From Blumeriella jaapii (taxonomy: Eukaryota; Ascomycota; Leotiomycetes; Helotiales; Drepanopezizaceae), in contig VWND01000002.1 in assembly GCA_009599575.1 (NCBI GenBank), positions 620,001 to 684,000 on the forward strand: a stretch of DNA of 64,000 nucleotides. The letters are read 5' to 3'. Positions 21,049 through 32,757 of this stretch are shown one piece after another. Under the pieces are notes generated by a model. The model had not been told where the DNA came from, did no database searches, and saw only the letters and a program-made list of their open reading frames with translations. Numbering within the stretch: position 1 is the stretch's first letter; each line of letters begins with the position of its first letter. Position numbers and translations under genes: made by a program.

Positions 21049-24000
21049 ATGCAAGCCAATCCGGCTGCCGACGAGGTCAAGGCGCAAGTCGTGGACAATG
21101 TGCCCAAGAGTAATGTTTCTGGCGCAGGAGGAGAAGTGCGACAGCTAACACAGTGCAGAATTCTCGTCCCTGAAATTCGGGATTCAGTAAGTGCTTTCTG
21201 CAGTCTTGTGGTCACTTGCTAATGACTTCCCAGATCAAATACCCAGATCGTTAACCAAGCCGTCCTTGAGGTCTCGAACACCCTACTTTACGATGTGGAG
21301 AAGATGCGAAAACCCATGCCCAACGGGCCTTTGGATCCAAGACTGGTGAATATGTTTATGGGAAGTTTGGAGTTTTGGCTGATGTGCTTTGTAGGGGACC
21401 TCTAGCAAAACTGGAATCTGCGGTACTTGCGGCCAATCACTCGCGAATTGCAATGGTCACTTTGGCCATATTAGATTGGCTTTGCCAGTCTTCCACATTG
21501 GGTATTTGAAGTTGACTATGACCTTTTTGCAGAATATTTGCAAAGTATGCCAAAATCAAAGATTTAGAAATACAGAACACTAACAAACTGCCCAGGAATG
21601 TGCTCGAGTTCTACTCACCGACACCGAACGACGGAATTTTCTTAGACAACTTCGGAAGCCTGGAATTGATAACATGAAGCGTACGTCAATCTGCAAGAAG
21701 ATCAACGAGCAATGTCGGAAAGCCAGAACGTGCCCGTATTGCGAAGCAATCAACGGACAGATCCGTAAGGTCGCTCCTGTCAAGTTTGCCCACGACAAGT
21801 ATCAAGCATTCAACAAATCCACCGCCCAAAAGAAGGTCCCTCCGCCGACTTTACTTACATATCAAAAATCATTCGAGGAGGCAAAGAAGACGAATCCAGA
21901 GCTAGAGAAGCATGTGAAGAAAGCTATGGAGGATCTCAACGCACTGAGAGTTCTGAACCTATTCAAGATGGTTACACCTGGTGACTGCGAACTTCTTGGT
22001 CTCAATCCATCAGAGGGCCGACCAGAAATGTTCATCTGGCAGTTCGTTCCTGCCCCACCCATATGCATTCGACCCTCTGTGGCCCAAGAAAATGCAAGCA
22101 CCGAAGACGATCTCACTACAAAGCTTGGAGAAATTGTTCATGTCAGTTCCTTGATTCGAGCAGCATTGCAACGAGGACAGCCGATTCAAACTATCGTGGA
22201 GCAATGGGACTTTCTTCAAACGGCAATTGCTCTGTATGTCAACAGCGATGTTCCTGGGCTGCAAGAGAAGGGCAACGGGAAGCCTATGCGTGGATTTTGT
22301 CAGCGTTTGAAAGGAAAACAGGGTCGTTTCAGAGGAAATCTGTCCGGAAAGCGTGTGGACTTTTCGGCTCGAACAGTCATTTCTCCGGATCCTAATCTTG
22401 GCATTGACCAAGTAGCTGTTCCCATATTAGTGGCTATGAACATGACCTATCCAGAGCGTGCGCAGAGTAAGAACATCGAAAAACTACGGCAACTTGTGAG
22501 GAATGGGCCAACCAAACATCCTGGTGCTCAGCAGATCATCAAGAAGGATTCCGATCACAAGATCTCTCTAAAGTTCGCTCGCCGGGAGATTGAGGCCCAG
22601 AACTTGAAAATCGGCGATGTGGTGGAGAGACATTTGGAGGACGGAGATATCGTTTTGTTCAATCGGCAGCCTTCACTTCACAAGCTGAGTATCATGAGCC
22701 ATTATGTCAAGGTCAGGCCATGGAGAACCTTCCGACTTAACGAGTGTGTATGCAACCCGTACAATGCCGATTTTGATGGAGATGAAATGAACCTGCACGT
22801 TCCTCAAACAGAGGAGGCTCGGACGGAAGCTATAAATCTCATGGGAGTAAAGAACAATCTTTCCACGCCAAAGAATGGAGAGCCGATCATTTCCGCAACG
22901 CAGGATTTCATCACAGCCGCTTACCTTCTAAGTAGCAAGGAAAACTTCTTCGACCGCAAAACGTTCACGAACCTCTGCATGTACATGGTAGATGGCAATA
23001 CCCATATTGATGTGCCCCCTCCTGCGATCATCAAGCCGCAGGCACTCTGGACAGGAAAGCAAGTGTTCAGTATTCTGATGCGCCCAAACGACAAGTCCCC
23101 GGTGAAGGTCAACCTGGACGCAAAATGCCGAGACTACAAATTTAAAGCCGATGAATGTCCTGACATGGATATCAATGATGGTTGGCTGGTGGTCCGTAAC
23201 TCAGAAGTAATGTGCGGAAGGATGGACAAAACTACCGTGGGTTCAGGAAAGAAAGACTCGATTTTCTATATCATTCTCCGAGATTTTGGTCCCGACGAAG
23301 CTGTTTTGGCTATGAACAGACTTTCTAAGATCTCGGCCCGATACCTCACCAACATGGGATTCTCGATTGGTATCAGTGATGTCTATCCGTCTAAAGTACT
23401 TACCGAAAAAAAGACACAACTAGTCTTGAAGGCTTATGCGGACAGCGAAGACCTCATCAAGAAATTTCAGGATGGCACCTTAGAAAAAGCTACAGGATGC
23501 AATATGGAAGAACACTGGAGAATGTCATCTCGGGTGTCCTCAGCAAAGTCCGACAGCAGGCTGGTGATTATTGCATAGAGACACTTAGCAAGTGGAATGC
23601 TCCCCTCATCATGGCCAAATCAGGGTCCAAGGGTTCGACCATCAACGTCGCCCAGATGGTGGCAGTAGTTGGACAACAGATCATCGGAGGCAAACGTGTC
23701 CAAGACGGATTTCAGGATCGAACTCTGCCACACTTTCCTAAGAACGCCCGCCAACCTCCTTCGAAAGGGTTCGTCAGAAACAGTTTTTTTACGGGTCTGA
23801 GACCCACGGAGTTCTTATTTCACGCCATTTCAGGCCGCGAAGGTCTGGTCGATACAGCTGTCAAGACCGCCGAAACCGGTTACATGTCTCGAAGATTGAT
23901 GAAGTCGCTCGAGGATTTGTCGACTCAATACGATGACACTGTACGGAATTCCTCCGGTATTGTCGTTCAATTCCAGTTTGGTGCCGATAAGTTGGATCCT

Positions 24001-25668
24001 GTTGACATGGAGGGCTCTGCTGTACCGGTCCATTTCACACGCACCTGGACCCATGCGGAAGCTTTGACGTGGAATAACGAGGAGCGCAGTTTGCTGCCGT
24101 ACGAGATAAGCGCGGAGTGTAAGAATCTGCTCGCAAAGCAAAGATCCGGGTACGAACGTAAGGATCTTTTCGGCAAGCCTCTGCCCTATGAAGACGACAC
24201 TGAGCTTGGTGTCGACGAATTTGAGAGCGCTCGTGGATTTTTAGTCACTGTCACTAAGTTCGTGGACGATTTAGCTTCTCGTCTAGCTAAGGCACGACAA
24301 AAGGTTGGACTCGATGCTTGCCAACATCCGCCAAAACCAGGTTCTAGTAGAGATGACGCGGAAGAAGATCAGGCAAAGAAGGACTACTTGAACCAGGTAG
24401 CCAAGGTCTCACTTTCAACGCTCAGAATGTTCATCTCATTATGCTTGAGCAAATATGCGAAAGCCCATGTGGAGCCTGGACACGCCGTGGGTGCTGTTGG
24501 AGCACAATCTATCGGAGAGCCAGGTACACAAATGACCCTGAAGACTTTCCATTTCGCTGGTGTCGCTGGCATGAGTATCACACAGGGTGTGCCTCGTATC
24601 AAGGAAATTATCAATGCCTCGAAAGTCATCAGTACCCCCGTCATCACCTGCCCTCTCGAAAACCCGGATAATGAGAAGGTCGCTCGTATCGTCAAGGGTC
24701 GTATCGAGAAGACATACATCTCAGATGTCATACGCTTTGTTGAAGACATGTGGTCGTCTAAAGCTGCCATAGTCTGCCTCTCTGTCGACTTGGATGCTCT
24801 TGATAGTATGCACCTGGGAATCACGGTCGAGGACATTGCCCAGACTATATGCATGAATAAGAAGCTGAAGATTCGTGGTGTCGATGTCACCGTCTCACAC
24901 GAGTGCATCTTCGTTAATGTCACGCCCGAGAGTGGTGGTAATCTAGGTGCTCGAGGCGCTAAGAACAAGGCCTATATTGACGATGGTGGATCCGACATCC
25001 TTCTTCGGGTTAACTTCCTCAAGCGCACATTGCCTACGATTGCAATCTCTGGCTATCCCGACGCAACGCGAGCCATCATCCAGGTAGATGAAAAAGAGGT
25101 CGTTGAAGGTGGAGCGGTGAAGATGAAAAGAAATCACACGGTTCTTGTAGAAGGCTACGGACTCCGCGCCTGCATGACCACAGAAGGAGTTATCGGCAAG
25201 AGAGCGACTAGCAATAGCGTGATGGAGGTATTCAGCGTTCTCGGCATCGAAGCAGCTCGGTCGACCATTGCCACGGAGATCGCAACGGTCATGGGAGACA
25301 TGGGCATCGATCCTCGACACATGCAACTCCTCGCTGACGTTATGACTTACAAGGGCGAAGTCTTCGGCATCACCCGGTTCGGTCTCCAGAAGATGCGAGA
25401 CAGTGTTCTGCAGCTGGCCTCATTCGAGAAGACGCCGGATCACTTGTTCGATGCTGCGGCGGGCATGAAGACGGATCTCATTGAGGGTGTCAGTGAGTGT
25501 ATTATCATGGGGCAGACGATGAGCGTCGGCACAGGCGCTTTCCAGGTCGTGAGAAAGCTGGGCCTGCAGCCAGAGGATACGAGGATGAAGCCTACGCTTT
25601 TCGAGGACGAGTGGAAGGTGGATCTGGTTGAGCGGAAGAAGGCTCGACTGGAAGCTAGGCAGCACTAG
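21049..25668 (+). CDS. RPO31: DNA-directed RNA polymerase III largest subunit, with a one-base frameshift
   Basis: Largest subunit (RPC1/C160) of RNA polymerase III, which transcribes tRNA and 5S rRNA. Exons 21049-21109, 21159-21186 (28 nt), 21234-21345, 21395-21544, 21596-25668; about 1474 aa. Seen: KFSSLKFGIQ, the zinc-ribbon region TGICGTCGQSLANCNGHFGH with a further CPYC, FCQRLKGKQGRFRGNLSGKR, and the metal-binding catalytic loop NADFDGDEMN at residues 507-516. Then FVRNSFFTGLRPTEFLFHA, the bridge/trigger-loop region GEPGTQMTLKTFHFAGVAGM, and near the C-terminus GITRFGLQKMRDSVLQLASF and DHLFDAA. Odd: at about 23509-23513 the frame jumps; GGAAGAACACTGG needs one more A to read MEETLENVISGVLSK, the family sequence. 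Total coding length is 4424 nt, one short of a multiple of three. The gene is essential, so the break is probably a consensus error. Confidence 0.95.
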
Positions 25669-25959
25669 GTAGTCGGTGGAGTTCTGATTTGAGGGACCTG
25701 GTAACCAAATATTCGGGCGTTGCATAGCTGGACGGAGTTCATTCCAAATGTTGTAGTTTATGGCGTTGATATCCTCCTGTTACAGCCAATTGGCTACACT
25801 GGGTGGATGGACATAGGCATTGGCCGAGATGGACACTGCAACAGAGAGACGAAGTAAAGGATGAAGATGTATTGATTCTTCTATCGAGCATGCTAGCCCG
25901 ATACTATTTCTCCAATCAAGCAGTCTCGGCTCCATGACTCTTCGTTCATACAAAGAGAA

Positions 25960-28319
25960 TCACGCCAAAACAAACTCGGCAGTGACACCCTCGAACGCCG
26001 TGATTGTGCCCCCTATCGCCTTTGAGTCCCCGAAATACCTAATCCGGTACTGTCCCGGCTCAGCCCAAGCTTCCGTCTCCCACACAATGTTCACCTCGCT
26101 CGTGCCCAGAAGATCGCTGGTCCGCTTCCAGTTGAAGATCAGGGCCCAGTCACTGTCGTCTCGGACTCTCTCCCAGCGATTGGATTCCGGAGCGAGCTTC
26201 TCGACAGCAGCGTAGGTCTGCTCCAGACGCAATGAGTTGCGCGGGTTGGCGCCCACGAAGGTGGCGGAGACGGTGTCACCAACGGAGTAGGCGGGTCTGA
26301 CGTCTGTTGTGACGGCGCCGAAGGATTGGAAGAAGGGCGTGCCGTCGTAGACGACGCCAGTAATGAAGGAGAGGGATCTGTTGACATTGTTGGGCGGAGA
26401 AGGACCGGGTGGCGGTCGAGACGCTGAGGATGGGCTCAGATAGGGGAGGTAGCTGAGGGTGAGGTTGATGTAGGCGTTGAGGGTGTAAGGGCCGTACAGT
26501 GTCGAGGCGCCCTCGTAGCGCTGGATGCCGTACTCTTCCGACGTGGAGATGTAGTGGGTATAGCTATTCGCGGGCCCACCAATGACTACTACGGGATCGA
26601 CAGATGATGACCCCGAAAGTGAGAGGGAGGAGGCAGAGTCGTGTATGGCTTCTTTCCAGCGACGGCCAGCCATCGTGGTCGCCTCTCCTGGACTGACAAT
26701 GATGACAAGCTGGCCAGCCCGCAGAACCTGTACATCAACAATGTTAGGTGTCCAAAGGTACGGAGACTCAAGCTCTCCGACATCAAGGAGGATGGGCTTT
26801 GGGTAGTGGCAGCGTTTTTGTGCGTCGGTAGGTTCTTTGATCAGCCTAGAAACCACTCGCCAAACAGGCGAGGCATTCGGAGCTCCAGGATCGTTCTGAG
26901 TGAAGTCAAAGGCACCAGGTCCATCTGAAGTCCCTGCGGCGAAGGAGTACCCTAAAGCCGCTGGACAGGTATAAACGTAGCTTCCATCAGCAAGAGGAAA
27001 GCTGAAGTTGGACATGTCCTGGAATGTATGAAATGACTTGACCGAAGATCCGCGGATACGCGTTCCTTTCTCATCAAGCTGGTCGTATAATGTCCTCGCA
27101 GGCTTGAATTGTCTCCTGCCAATCTCGTAACAAGAAGATGCACCATTGTCCTTGACACGGAAGAACGGACCACGGGCGTGACAGAAATGACTCAGGCCAT
27201 TGCTGCATGTGCTATTTCTGAAATTGCACTGCTCGCCGGATCCATCTTCGCACCAAGCTCCAAGGACATTGGGACTGGTATCTCCAACGTTAGCCTGGGA
27301 GAATCCGGCCACAAACCCATCAGCCACATCATCTTCATCAGAGAAGCTCTTCTCGAAGAGATCCGCTGCAACTCCTTTGTTGTCTCCAGAGATGAGCGTG
27401 TTGTTCCCCAGCATCGAAGTCCCGTGAGTAGGGAACCAAGTGAGCACTCCTGTGTTCTTGCCGTCAGAAGCACGCTGAAATCTGAGCAAAGTCAAGGTCT
27501 TCTCGACGGAGCCATCATCCTCGGCGCTCTCATTGTATCTTGATCTCTCCTCCTCGGGATTGGCGAGATATGAATACAGACTCCGGTTGATATTGGCACC
27601 AAACACTCTCGTGGTCCCAATGGTCAAGTACCCAGGCTGCAGGCTGCGGTGAGCTCTTTGGATGGAAAGGACAGCACCATCCACAATGGCCCTGTAGCTT
27701 TGTTTGTCGAATCCCTTGCTGGTAATCTGAGGGAGGAGATAGTTCAGCCAAGCTCCAGGGCCAGAATGCGAATGCGTGCCTGTTACAGCAACGTTATGCT
27801 GCCCGTACACTGCAAAGTCCGAACCTAACTCCGCCAGGCCTTCCAAGATGCCGTATCTGACAGCAGTATCTCCAGACTGGGTGTCCAGAACGAGGTAGAC
27901 AAATCGGTCCTCTGGATGCTTCACGTCGCCGATCAAGAAAGCTCGAGAATACAATCGTTGTCGGAGGCCGGAGCCGACCTGTTGGGTGTCCGCATATCCC
28001 ATCATGTTGATTTCGACAACGGGCCTACATGAAATTAGCATGGGAGGAAATGCAAAGGATTCGAGTGTGAATACCCAGTTATGTCCGCCTTGCCAACACC
28101 CAACAGGTATTCACTGCCTCTGCCATCCTCCCCAGCGGCTCCAGCCCAAGACCAAATGCATCCCCAGCCCTGCCCAATGCCACAGAACCTCACGAGACTG
28201 GCCCACCCGAACAGCGTGATCGCCAGCCCAGCCAGGCCCTTCCACCAAATCCCGCTCTGTCTCGACCGCCGCGGTTCTGACTCGGAAGGACCAGCCTTCA
28301 ACTCCCGGTACTGATCCAT
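25960..28319 (-). CDS. Neutral ceramidase
   Basis: Hydrolyses ceramide to sphingosine and fatty acid. Exons 28319-28075 and 28024-25960, 769 aa; the 50-nt intron has GTATTC, TGCTAAT and TGTAG. The splice restores the family start GVGKADITGPVVEINMMGYA. Seen: zinc-ligand region VTGTHSHSGPG, second ligand region TWFPTHGTSM, catalytic-motif region NVGDTSPNVLG (bacterial enzymes have GDVSPN) and IVSPGEATTMAGRRWKEA. The C-terminal immunoglobulin-like domain ends FEGVTAEFVLA. A hydrophobic stretch at residues about 25-50 (WWKGLAGLAITLFGWASLV) after a charged N-terminus suggests a type II signal anchor, so it is probably membrane-bound or secretory. The start is MDQYRELKAG at 28319; the frame is open further upstream but without family resemblance. 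Divergent from SPF27. Confidence 0.93.
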
Positions 28320-28771
28320 TGCAGTTGAGAGGTTTGTTCGAGGAGATGAGGGCGGCTCCAAACCCCTTGGTGGGGGGTGGCAACTCAGGTCATCGTGGGC
28401 TATCAATGGGAAGCAAGCTTGGGGTGCGTTTGGCATGTACTGCGGCGTCCCCAGGCTGCGAAAAATGGCAGCCTCGAGCGCAAGGCGACGAACACATCGT
28501 GGATGCGAGGCTTAACTCAGATTGGCTTTCGTGCAGGAAAATTAACTTCAACTCAGTACTACGGAGTAGATCTTCCCCGTCCAAGGATAACCTTTTCCTT
28601 TTCCCTTTCGCGTGTGCACCTGCGCCTGTCAATCAATGTTCCCGACCACTGGAGCACATTTCACCTCCGATCTGATCAAGCCTCGCGCGGAAGACCAAGC
28701 TCTCCGACAGCCAAACCTCCGCATTCAGATCCCCACACGACGAACCTCACACACCCAGCAACCAAGCCAGA
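28320..28771. promoter_or_regulatory. Divergent promoter region ceramidase / SPF27
   Basis: 452 bp between two start codons; no repeat cluster and no obvious TATA. Function inferred from position. Confidence 0.45.
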
Positions 28772-29383
28772 ATGCCCCTCACGAACGCAATCCACGAATC
28801 TCTGCCCTACATTGACACCGAGCCCACGCCCACGGAACGCTCAGCAGCGCTCGCCCTCATCGCGGCCGAAGCCGGCACGCCTCCGACCGAGCACCCGTCC
28901 CTCCCCCCTCTCGCGCCCGAGAAGCTCTCCCCCCTCGTCCAGGCGGAGCACGAAAGGATCGCATCCCAGAGGCCCCTCGCAGCCATCACGACGGCGCACT
29001 ACGAGCAGCAAGACGCGCCGGCGACGGCCGAGCTGCCCGCCTGGCGCAGCGCCCTCGCGCTCGCCCACACCTCGCACACGCACCTCGCGGCGCGCGTCAC
29101 CAACCTCGAGCTGCTCGAGCAGTACGGCAAGCCCGCGTGGCTGGCGGGCAACCGGCAGCTGGAGGACATCCTGCGCGGACTGGAGCGCGAGCTGGAGAGC
29201 AGGAAGGCCGAGATCGACGGCGTCGTCATCGAGCGGAAGAATGCCCAGGATGCGGTAGCGGGCGAGATGAGGGGCTTGGAGGAGGGCTGGAGGAGGGGCG
29301 TGGGGAAGGTGTTGGAGACGGAGGTCGCTGCTGAGGGCCTGAGGAGGGAAATCTTGGAGAAGAGACGAGAGGGTGCTTTGTAG
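28772..29383 (+). CDS. Pre-mRNA-splicing factor SPF27 (BCAS2 family)
   Basis: Core component of the Prp19/NineTeen complex, which stabilises the activated spliceosome (Cwf7 in fission yeast, BCAS2 in human). Intronless, 203 aa, ATG at 28772 directly in family register. Seen: NAIHESLPYIDTEPTPTERS, the canonical N-terminus. It is followed by the Pro-rich PPLAPEKLSPLVQAEHERI and a long helical region LAARVTNLELLEQYGKPAWL with GNRQLEDILRGLERELESRK. The C-terminus is a charged coiled coil, matching the all-helical fold that packs on Prp19. GC content in the first half is visibly higher than in neighbouring genes (long runs of GCC/CTC codons). Confidence 0.9.
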   Translation: MPLTNAIHESLPYIDTEPTPTERSAALALIAAEAGTPPTEHPSLPPLAPEKLSPLVQAEHERIASQRPLAAITTAHYEQQDAPATAELPAWRSALALAHTSHTHLAARVTNLELLEQYGKPAWLAGNRQLEDILRGLERELESRKAEIDGVVIERKNAQDAVAGEMRGLEEGWRRGVGKVLETEVAAEGLRREILEKRREGAL

Positions 29384-29843
29384 AGTGGAGGGAGACTGGA
29401 GGGATCGAGCTGGGAAAGGGCAAAAACCGTCATGGGGATATACGGCCGGATGACGAATGGCGTAGACGAAGGAAGGGTACCTAAGTCATAAAGAAGCTGC
29501 TGATATGGGTGAGCATTCTGAGAGCTTGCATGTTATGGCGTTTCACGAAATTGCAAGACGGCTGTGGAGCCAGGTGCGCTCGCAGTCGGGAAAATCAGGT
29601 TTGTGCGTCGAAACATGAACCAGCGGCCCCTTCTCACGGCTTCTTTCCCGGAGCTCGGGCAAGCTATCACTGAGGCAAAGGATCAGATAATTGAAGGCTT
29701 CCATTGAATGTGTCGATGATCGACCGGGCTCTCTGCATCAAAAGGTATCCGAACCCACCGAGGCCAGGGTACTTGTACTCGCGACAAACGAACGTGACCA
29801 TTCTAACGCCTGCCAATCATAAAAGCTAAGCTCCCAAGTCATT
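29384..29843. other. Convergent intergenic region SPF27 / PKA regulatory subunit
   Basis: 3' flanks only; nothing recognised. Confidence 0.5.
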
Positions 29844-31130
29844 CTACTCCTTTTCGTCCTTCTGCACCTGGTCCACATTTTCGGCTCCATGGTCGTAGGT
29901 AGTTCTTCTCATGATGCTCTCCACAGGACCCAACAGTCGTTGGAACCCATCCTTTCCGAGGGTAGCGACCTTCACCTCCGTCTTGCTGACGACGCTGGCC
30001 GCCCTAGGGGCATCATTCAGGAGAGCCAGCTCGCCGAAGTAGTCGCCCTTCTGATACGACTTCACTGGGTTCGTGATACCCGCCTTGAAAGCCTCCGCCT
30101 CGCCGGTCTCCAAAAGATAAAAGGCCTCTCCCGCATCGCCCTCTCTGATGATGGTGGTGCCAGCCGGGAACTTTTGTGCCTCTAAAGCATCTGCGATCTT
30201 GGACCTCTCGTACTTGGTCAAGGTCGACAGGAGAGGGACTTCTTCGAGGAAGCTCTCGTACAGGCGACGACGCTCGAACGTGGAGTCCATGAGAATCCGG
30301 CGGAACGTGATGCGGTCGAGGGCCCACAGGTTGCACCCAGCCTCGGTGGAGATGACCGTGGCAGCTCTCGGGGCGTTGTACATCAGGGCCAACTCTCCAA
30401 ACGAGCCGCCGGACTCGATCGTCGCAACCTTTTTCCCCAGGCCATCCGGGCCAGGCTGCAACGTACCCGTGGGATTGACGTACACATCGAAAGCGCCCTT
30501 TTCCACCACGTAGAAATAATCCCCCTGGTCGCCTTGCGTGATCACCTGTAGCGAGAGTGAGCGGCGTACATTCGGCCTCGAAGGTTCCGAAGCGGGCGGG
30601 CAGGGGTTCAAGGGAGAAAGAACATTCATTACCTTGATGTCCTTGGCCGGAATCGGCTTCTCTACTAACGCGCCCAGGACTTGAGTACTTTGCTCATCGT
30701 CAAGGTGGCTAAACAGGAAGTTTCCCGAGATCGACTTCTTCAAGCGTTGTACCTGGTCTTCGGTCTTGGCGTGGAAAGGCGGCGTCCAGTTCTCATTGGA
30801 AGAGGCTGTGGGGTTGAGCGACTCCGCAGAGACCGATGTGCGTCGTCCGAGGCCGTAGTTTGAGGGGAATCCCTCCGAGTTTGTGGTCTTGAACGACGAT
30901 GGCGGGCCCTCCGCCGCGGCATCCCCACCGAACGGAGCGCCGAAGATTGCGGCAGCAGGCTTCCCCAAGTTGAAACTGGGTGCGGTTGGCGAGGTGAGAG
31001 TGTCATTCTCGTCTTCCTCCTCCACCTTGCCAAACGAGCCCGACGTCGCTTGCCCCTTCCCCGCCGCTCCATCCCCGCCAAAGGGATTGATGTCTGAGCC
31101 GAGGCGGCCTGGGAACGTATTTCCCGACAT
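29844..31130 (-). CDS. pkaR: cAMP-dependent protein kinase regulatory subunit
   Basis: Binds and inhibits PKA catalytic subunits until cAMP fills its two sites. Exons 31130-30633 and 30545-29844, 399 aa. Seen: N-terminal FPGRLGSDINPFGG; inhibitory pseudosubstrate-type RRTSV at residues 96-100; DEQSTQVLGALVEKPIPAKD. Two cyclic-nucleotide domains have phosphate-binding cassettes FGELALMYNAPRAAT and FGELALLNDAPRAAS. The intron at 30632-30546 (87 nt) is a multiple of three and has no stop codon, so the unspliced message stays open and would add 29 residues after KDIK. Splicing joins DIK to VITQGDQGDYFYVVE as in relatives. The start is the ATG at 31130 (MSGNTFPGR); the open frame upstream begins without an ATG. 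A classical RII-type dimerisation/docking helix is not evident. Confidence 0.93.
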   Translation of the reverse strand: MSGNTFPGRLGSDINPFGGDGAAGKGQATSGSFGKVEEEDENDTLTSPTAPSFNLGKPAAAIFGAPFGGDAAAEGPPSSFKTTNSEGFPSNYGLGRRTSVSAESLNPTASSNENWTPPFHAKTEDQVQRLKKSISGNFLFSHLDDEQSTQVLGALVEKPIPAKDIKVMNVLSPLNPCPPASEPSRPNVRRSLSLQVITQGDQGDYFYVVEKGAFDVYVNPTGTLQPGPDGLGKKVATIESGGSFGELALMYNAPRAATVISTEAGCNLWALDRITFRRILMDSTFERRRLYESFLEEVPLLSTLTKYERSKIADALEAQKFPAGTTIIREGDAGEAFYLLETGEAEAFKAGITNPVKSYQKGDYFGELALLNDAPRAASVVSKTEVKVATLGKDGFQRLLGPVESIMRRTTYDHGAENVDQVQKDEKE

Positions 31131-31404
31131 GGTGTGGTGTTGAGGAGCCGCCGACAAAAGGAATTGGGTGCGTGCTGTTCCTAGGCGCCGTTCACAGCAA
31201 GAGGTGGCGCCGAAGGGGAGGATGTGTGTAGGGTGCGAATGGAGGGGAGCACGTTCAGGTGGGGGGATTCGATCTCTTTGCGGTGGGCAGGAGGCCGGAA
31301 TGACATTCGACAGTGTCGGGAGGCCAAGGGGGGTCTTTTGGTGAAGGTTGTTGAGCCTCTCGTCTGAAGGGCGAGTCGTGATTAGATGGGTAGGTATCTA
31401 GGTA

Positions 31405-31470
31405 GTCAGGTCAGGTCAGGTCAGGTCAGGTCAGGTCAGGTCAGGCCAGGCCCGGCCAGGTCAGGTAAGG
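31405..31470. repeat. GGTCA pentamer microsatellite
   Basis: About twelve copies of a GTCAG/GGTCA unit, degrading to GGCCA at the right edge, directly followed by a TGG array. Confidence 0.9.
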
Positions 31471-31567
31471 TGGTTTGGTGGTGGTGGTGGTGGTGTTGGA
31501 GGTGGTGGTGTTGGAGGTGTTGGTGGTGGGTGATGATGGTGGTGGTGATGGTGGTGGTGGTGGTGAG
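31471..31567. repeat. Imperfect TGG trinucleotide array
   Basis: Around 95 bp of TGG/TGA/TTGGAGG-type trinucleotides; the G-rich strand is the plus strand. Confidence 0.85.
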
Positions 31568-31934
31568 GTATCTTGTCGACCGACACTACACAACACAGGG
31601 GGGCCAATGTGCTTAGGAGGGGAAATGATGGAGGGCTCGTCGCTCGGGCCTGGCGGTGGTCTGGGCGCACACGAGCCCGGCCACCTATCGAAGCTTCGAA
31701 GGGACTTCCAGAAGACGTCTAGAAGGCCCTGCGCATGACATGATTTACATACCGGACCGTCCTCGAACGGTGCAGTCCTGTAGGAACGGTGCGGTCCTGT
31801 CCTCGAGGAAGAGGAAGTATGTACAGTACGGGAGGGGAGTGCACCACTGGACCGGATACATACGCAGCAGAGCAGCGCCGGACAATGGCACTGCCCTGAG
31901 ATGGAACTCGAGCAGCAGTGCCGTGCAGAGAGAG

Positions 31935-32021
31935 ATACGGTACGGTACGGTACGGTATGTACTGTACTGTACTGTGTACTGTGTACTGTACAGTGCTACA
32001 GTACAGTACTGTACTGTAGCG
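31935..32021. repeat. GTACGG / GTACTGTAC palindrome cluster
   Basis: Four TACGG units pass into repeated GTACTGTACTGTAC and ACAGTACAGTAC, so the segment is nearly self-complementary. This is the densest cluster of the window-wide motif outside the 9-bp array. Confidence 0.9.
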
Positions 32022-32285
32022 TCGGATTATTGTTGTTCAGAAGTCATGTGCTTGCGGCGTCTTGCGGACTCACGTGCTCGGCGGTGCACGCGGATCGGAT
32101 TATGGTTGTTCAGACCGACCCCGGGGCCGTCAGAGACGCGCTCCGCTCCCCCGACACGGAAACGGGGCCCGTGGTTTCGCCTTTCTTCTGCGGTGTCTCG
32201 GGAGCTTGGGCTACGTGACGGCGCAGGAGTGGGCACCGACATCCCATCATCAAGAGCGTGCGGTCCGGTACGGATATGTACAACA

Positions 32286-32525
32286 CATACAGATACATAC
32301 AGATACATCCAGTACATACAGTACATACAGTACATACAGTACATACAGTACATACAGTACATACAGTACATACAGTACATACAGTACATACAGTACATAC
32401 AGTACATACAGTACATACAGTACATACAGTACATACAGTACATACAGTACATCCAGATACATCCATCACATCCAGATACATCCAGTACATCCAGATACAT
32501 CCAGTACATCCACATACATCCAGTA
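32286..32525. repeat. 9-bp minisatellite, unit CATACAGTA
   Basis: A perfect core at 32311-32450 has about 15.5 copies of the unit. Degenerate variants (ATCCAGATAC, ATCCAGTAC) flank it on both sides. Because the unit is three codons long and has no stop, it creates spurious open frames on both strands reading Ser-Thr-Tyr, His-Thr-Val or Cys-Met-Tyr repeats. Confidence 0.95.
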
Positions 32526-32757
32526 CCCAGCTTGGAGCCTCAGTCTCGGCAGGAGGGATACGAGCCTGAGGAGCAGCCGAAACGGGCCAGCCGATACGGT
32601 ACAGGAGCTGGGTGGCAGCCGGAAACGCTCAAAACCCCGTGTTGGCACCGGGAAGCGCTTCGGGCCTGTGGGAATCTCAAACCGGGGCCCGACGGGGACA
32701 AACCAACTCTGAGTCCCTCTGAAACACTACACAGATGAGTGGATGAAAAGCTGCATG

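Noticed and set aside
31656..32738. 360-codon open frame with Ser-Thr-Tyr/Ile-Gln-Tyr repeats
   Set aside because: It owes its length to the 9-bp array, which is open on both strands and in several frames. The flanks have no family resemblance and no start context.
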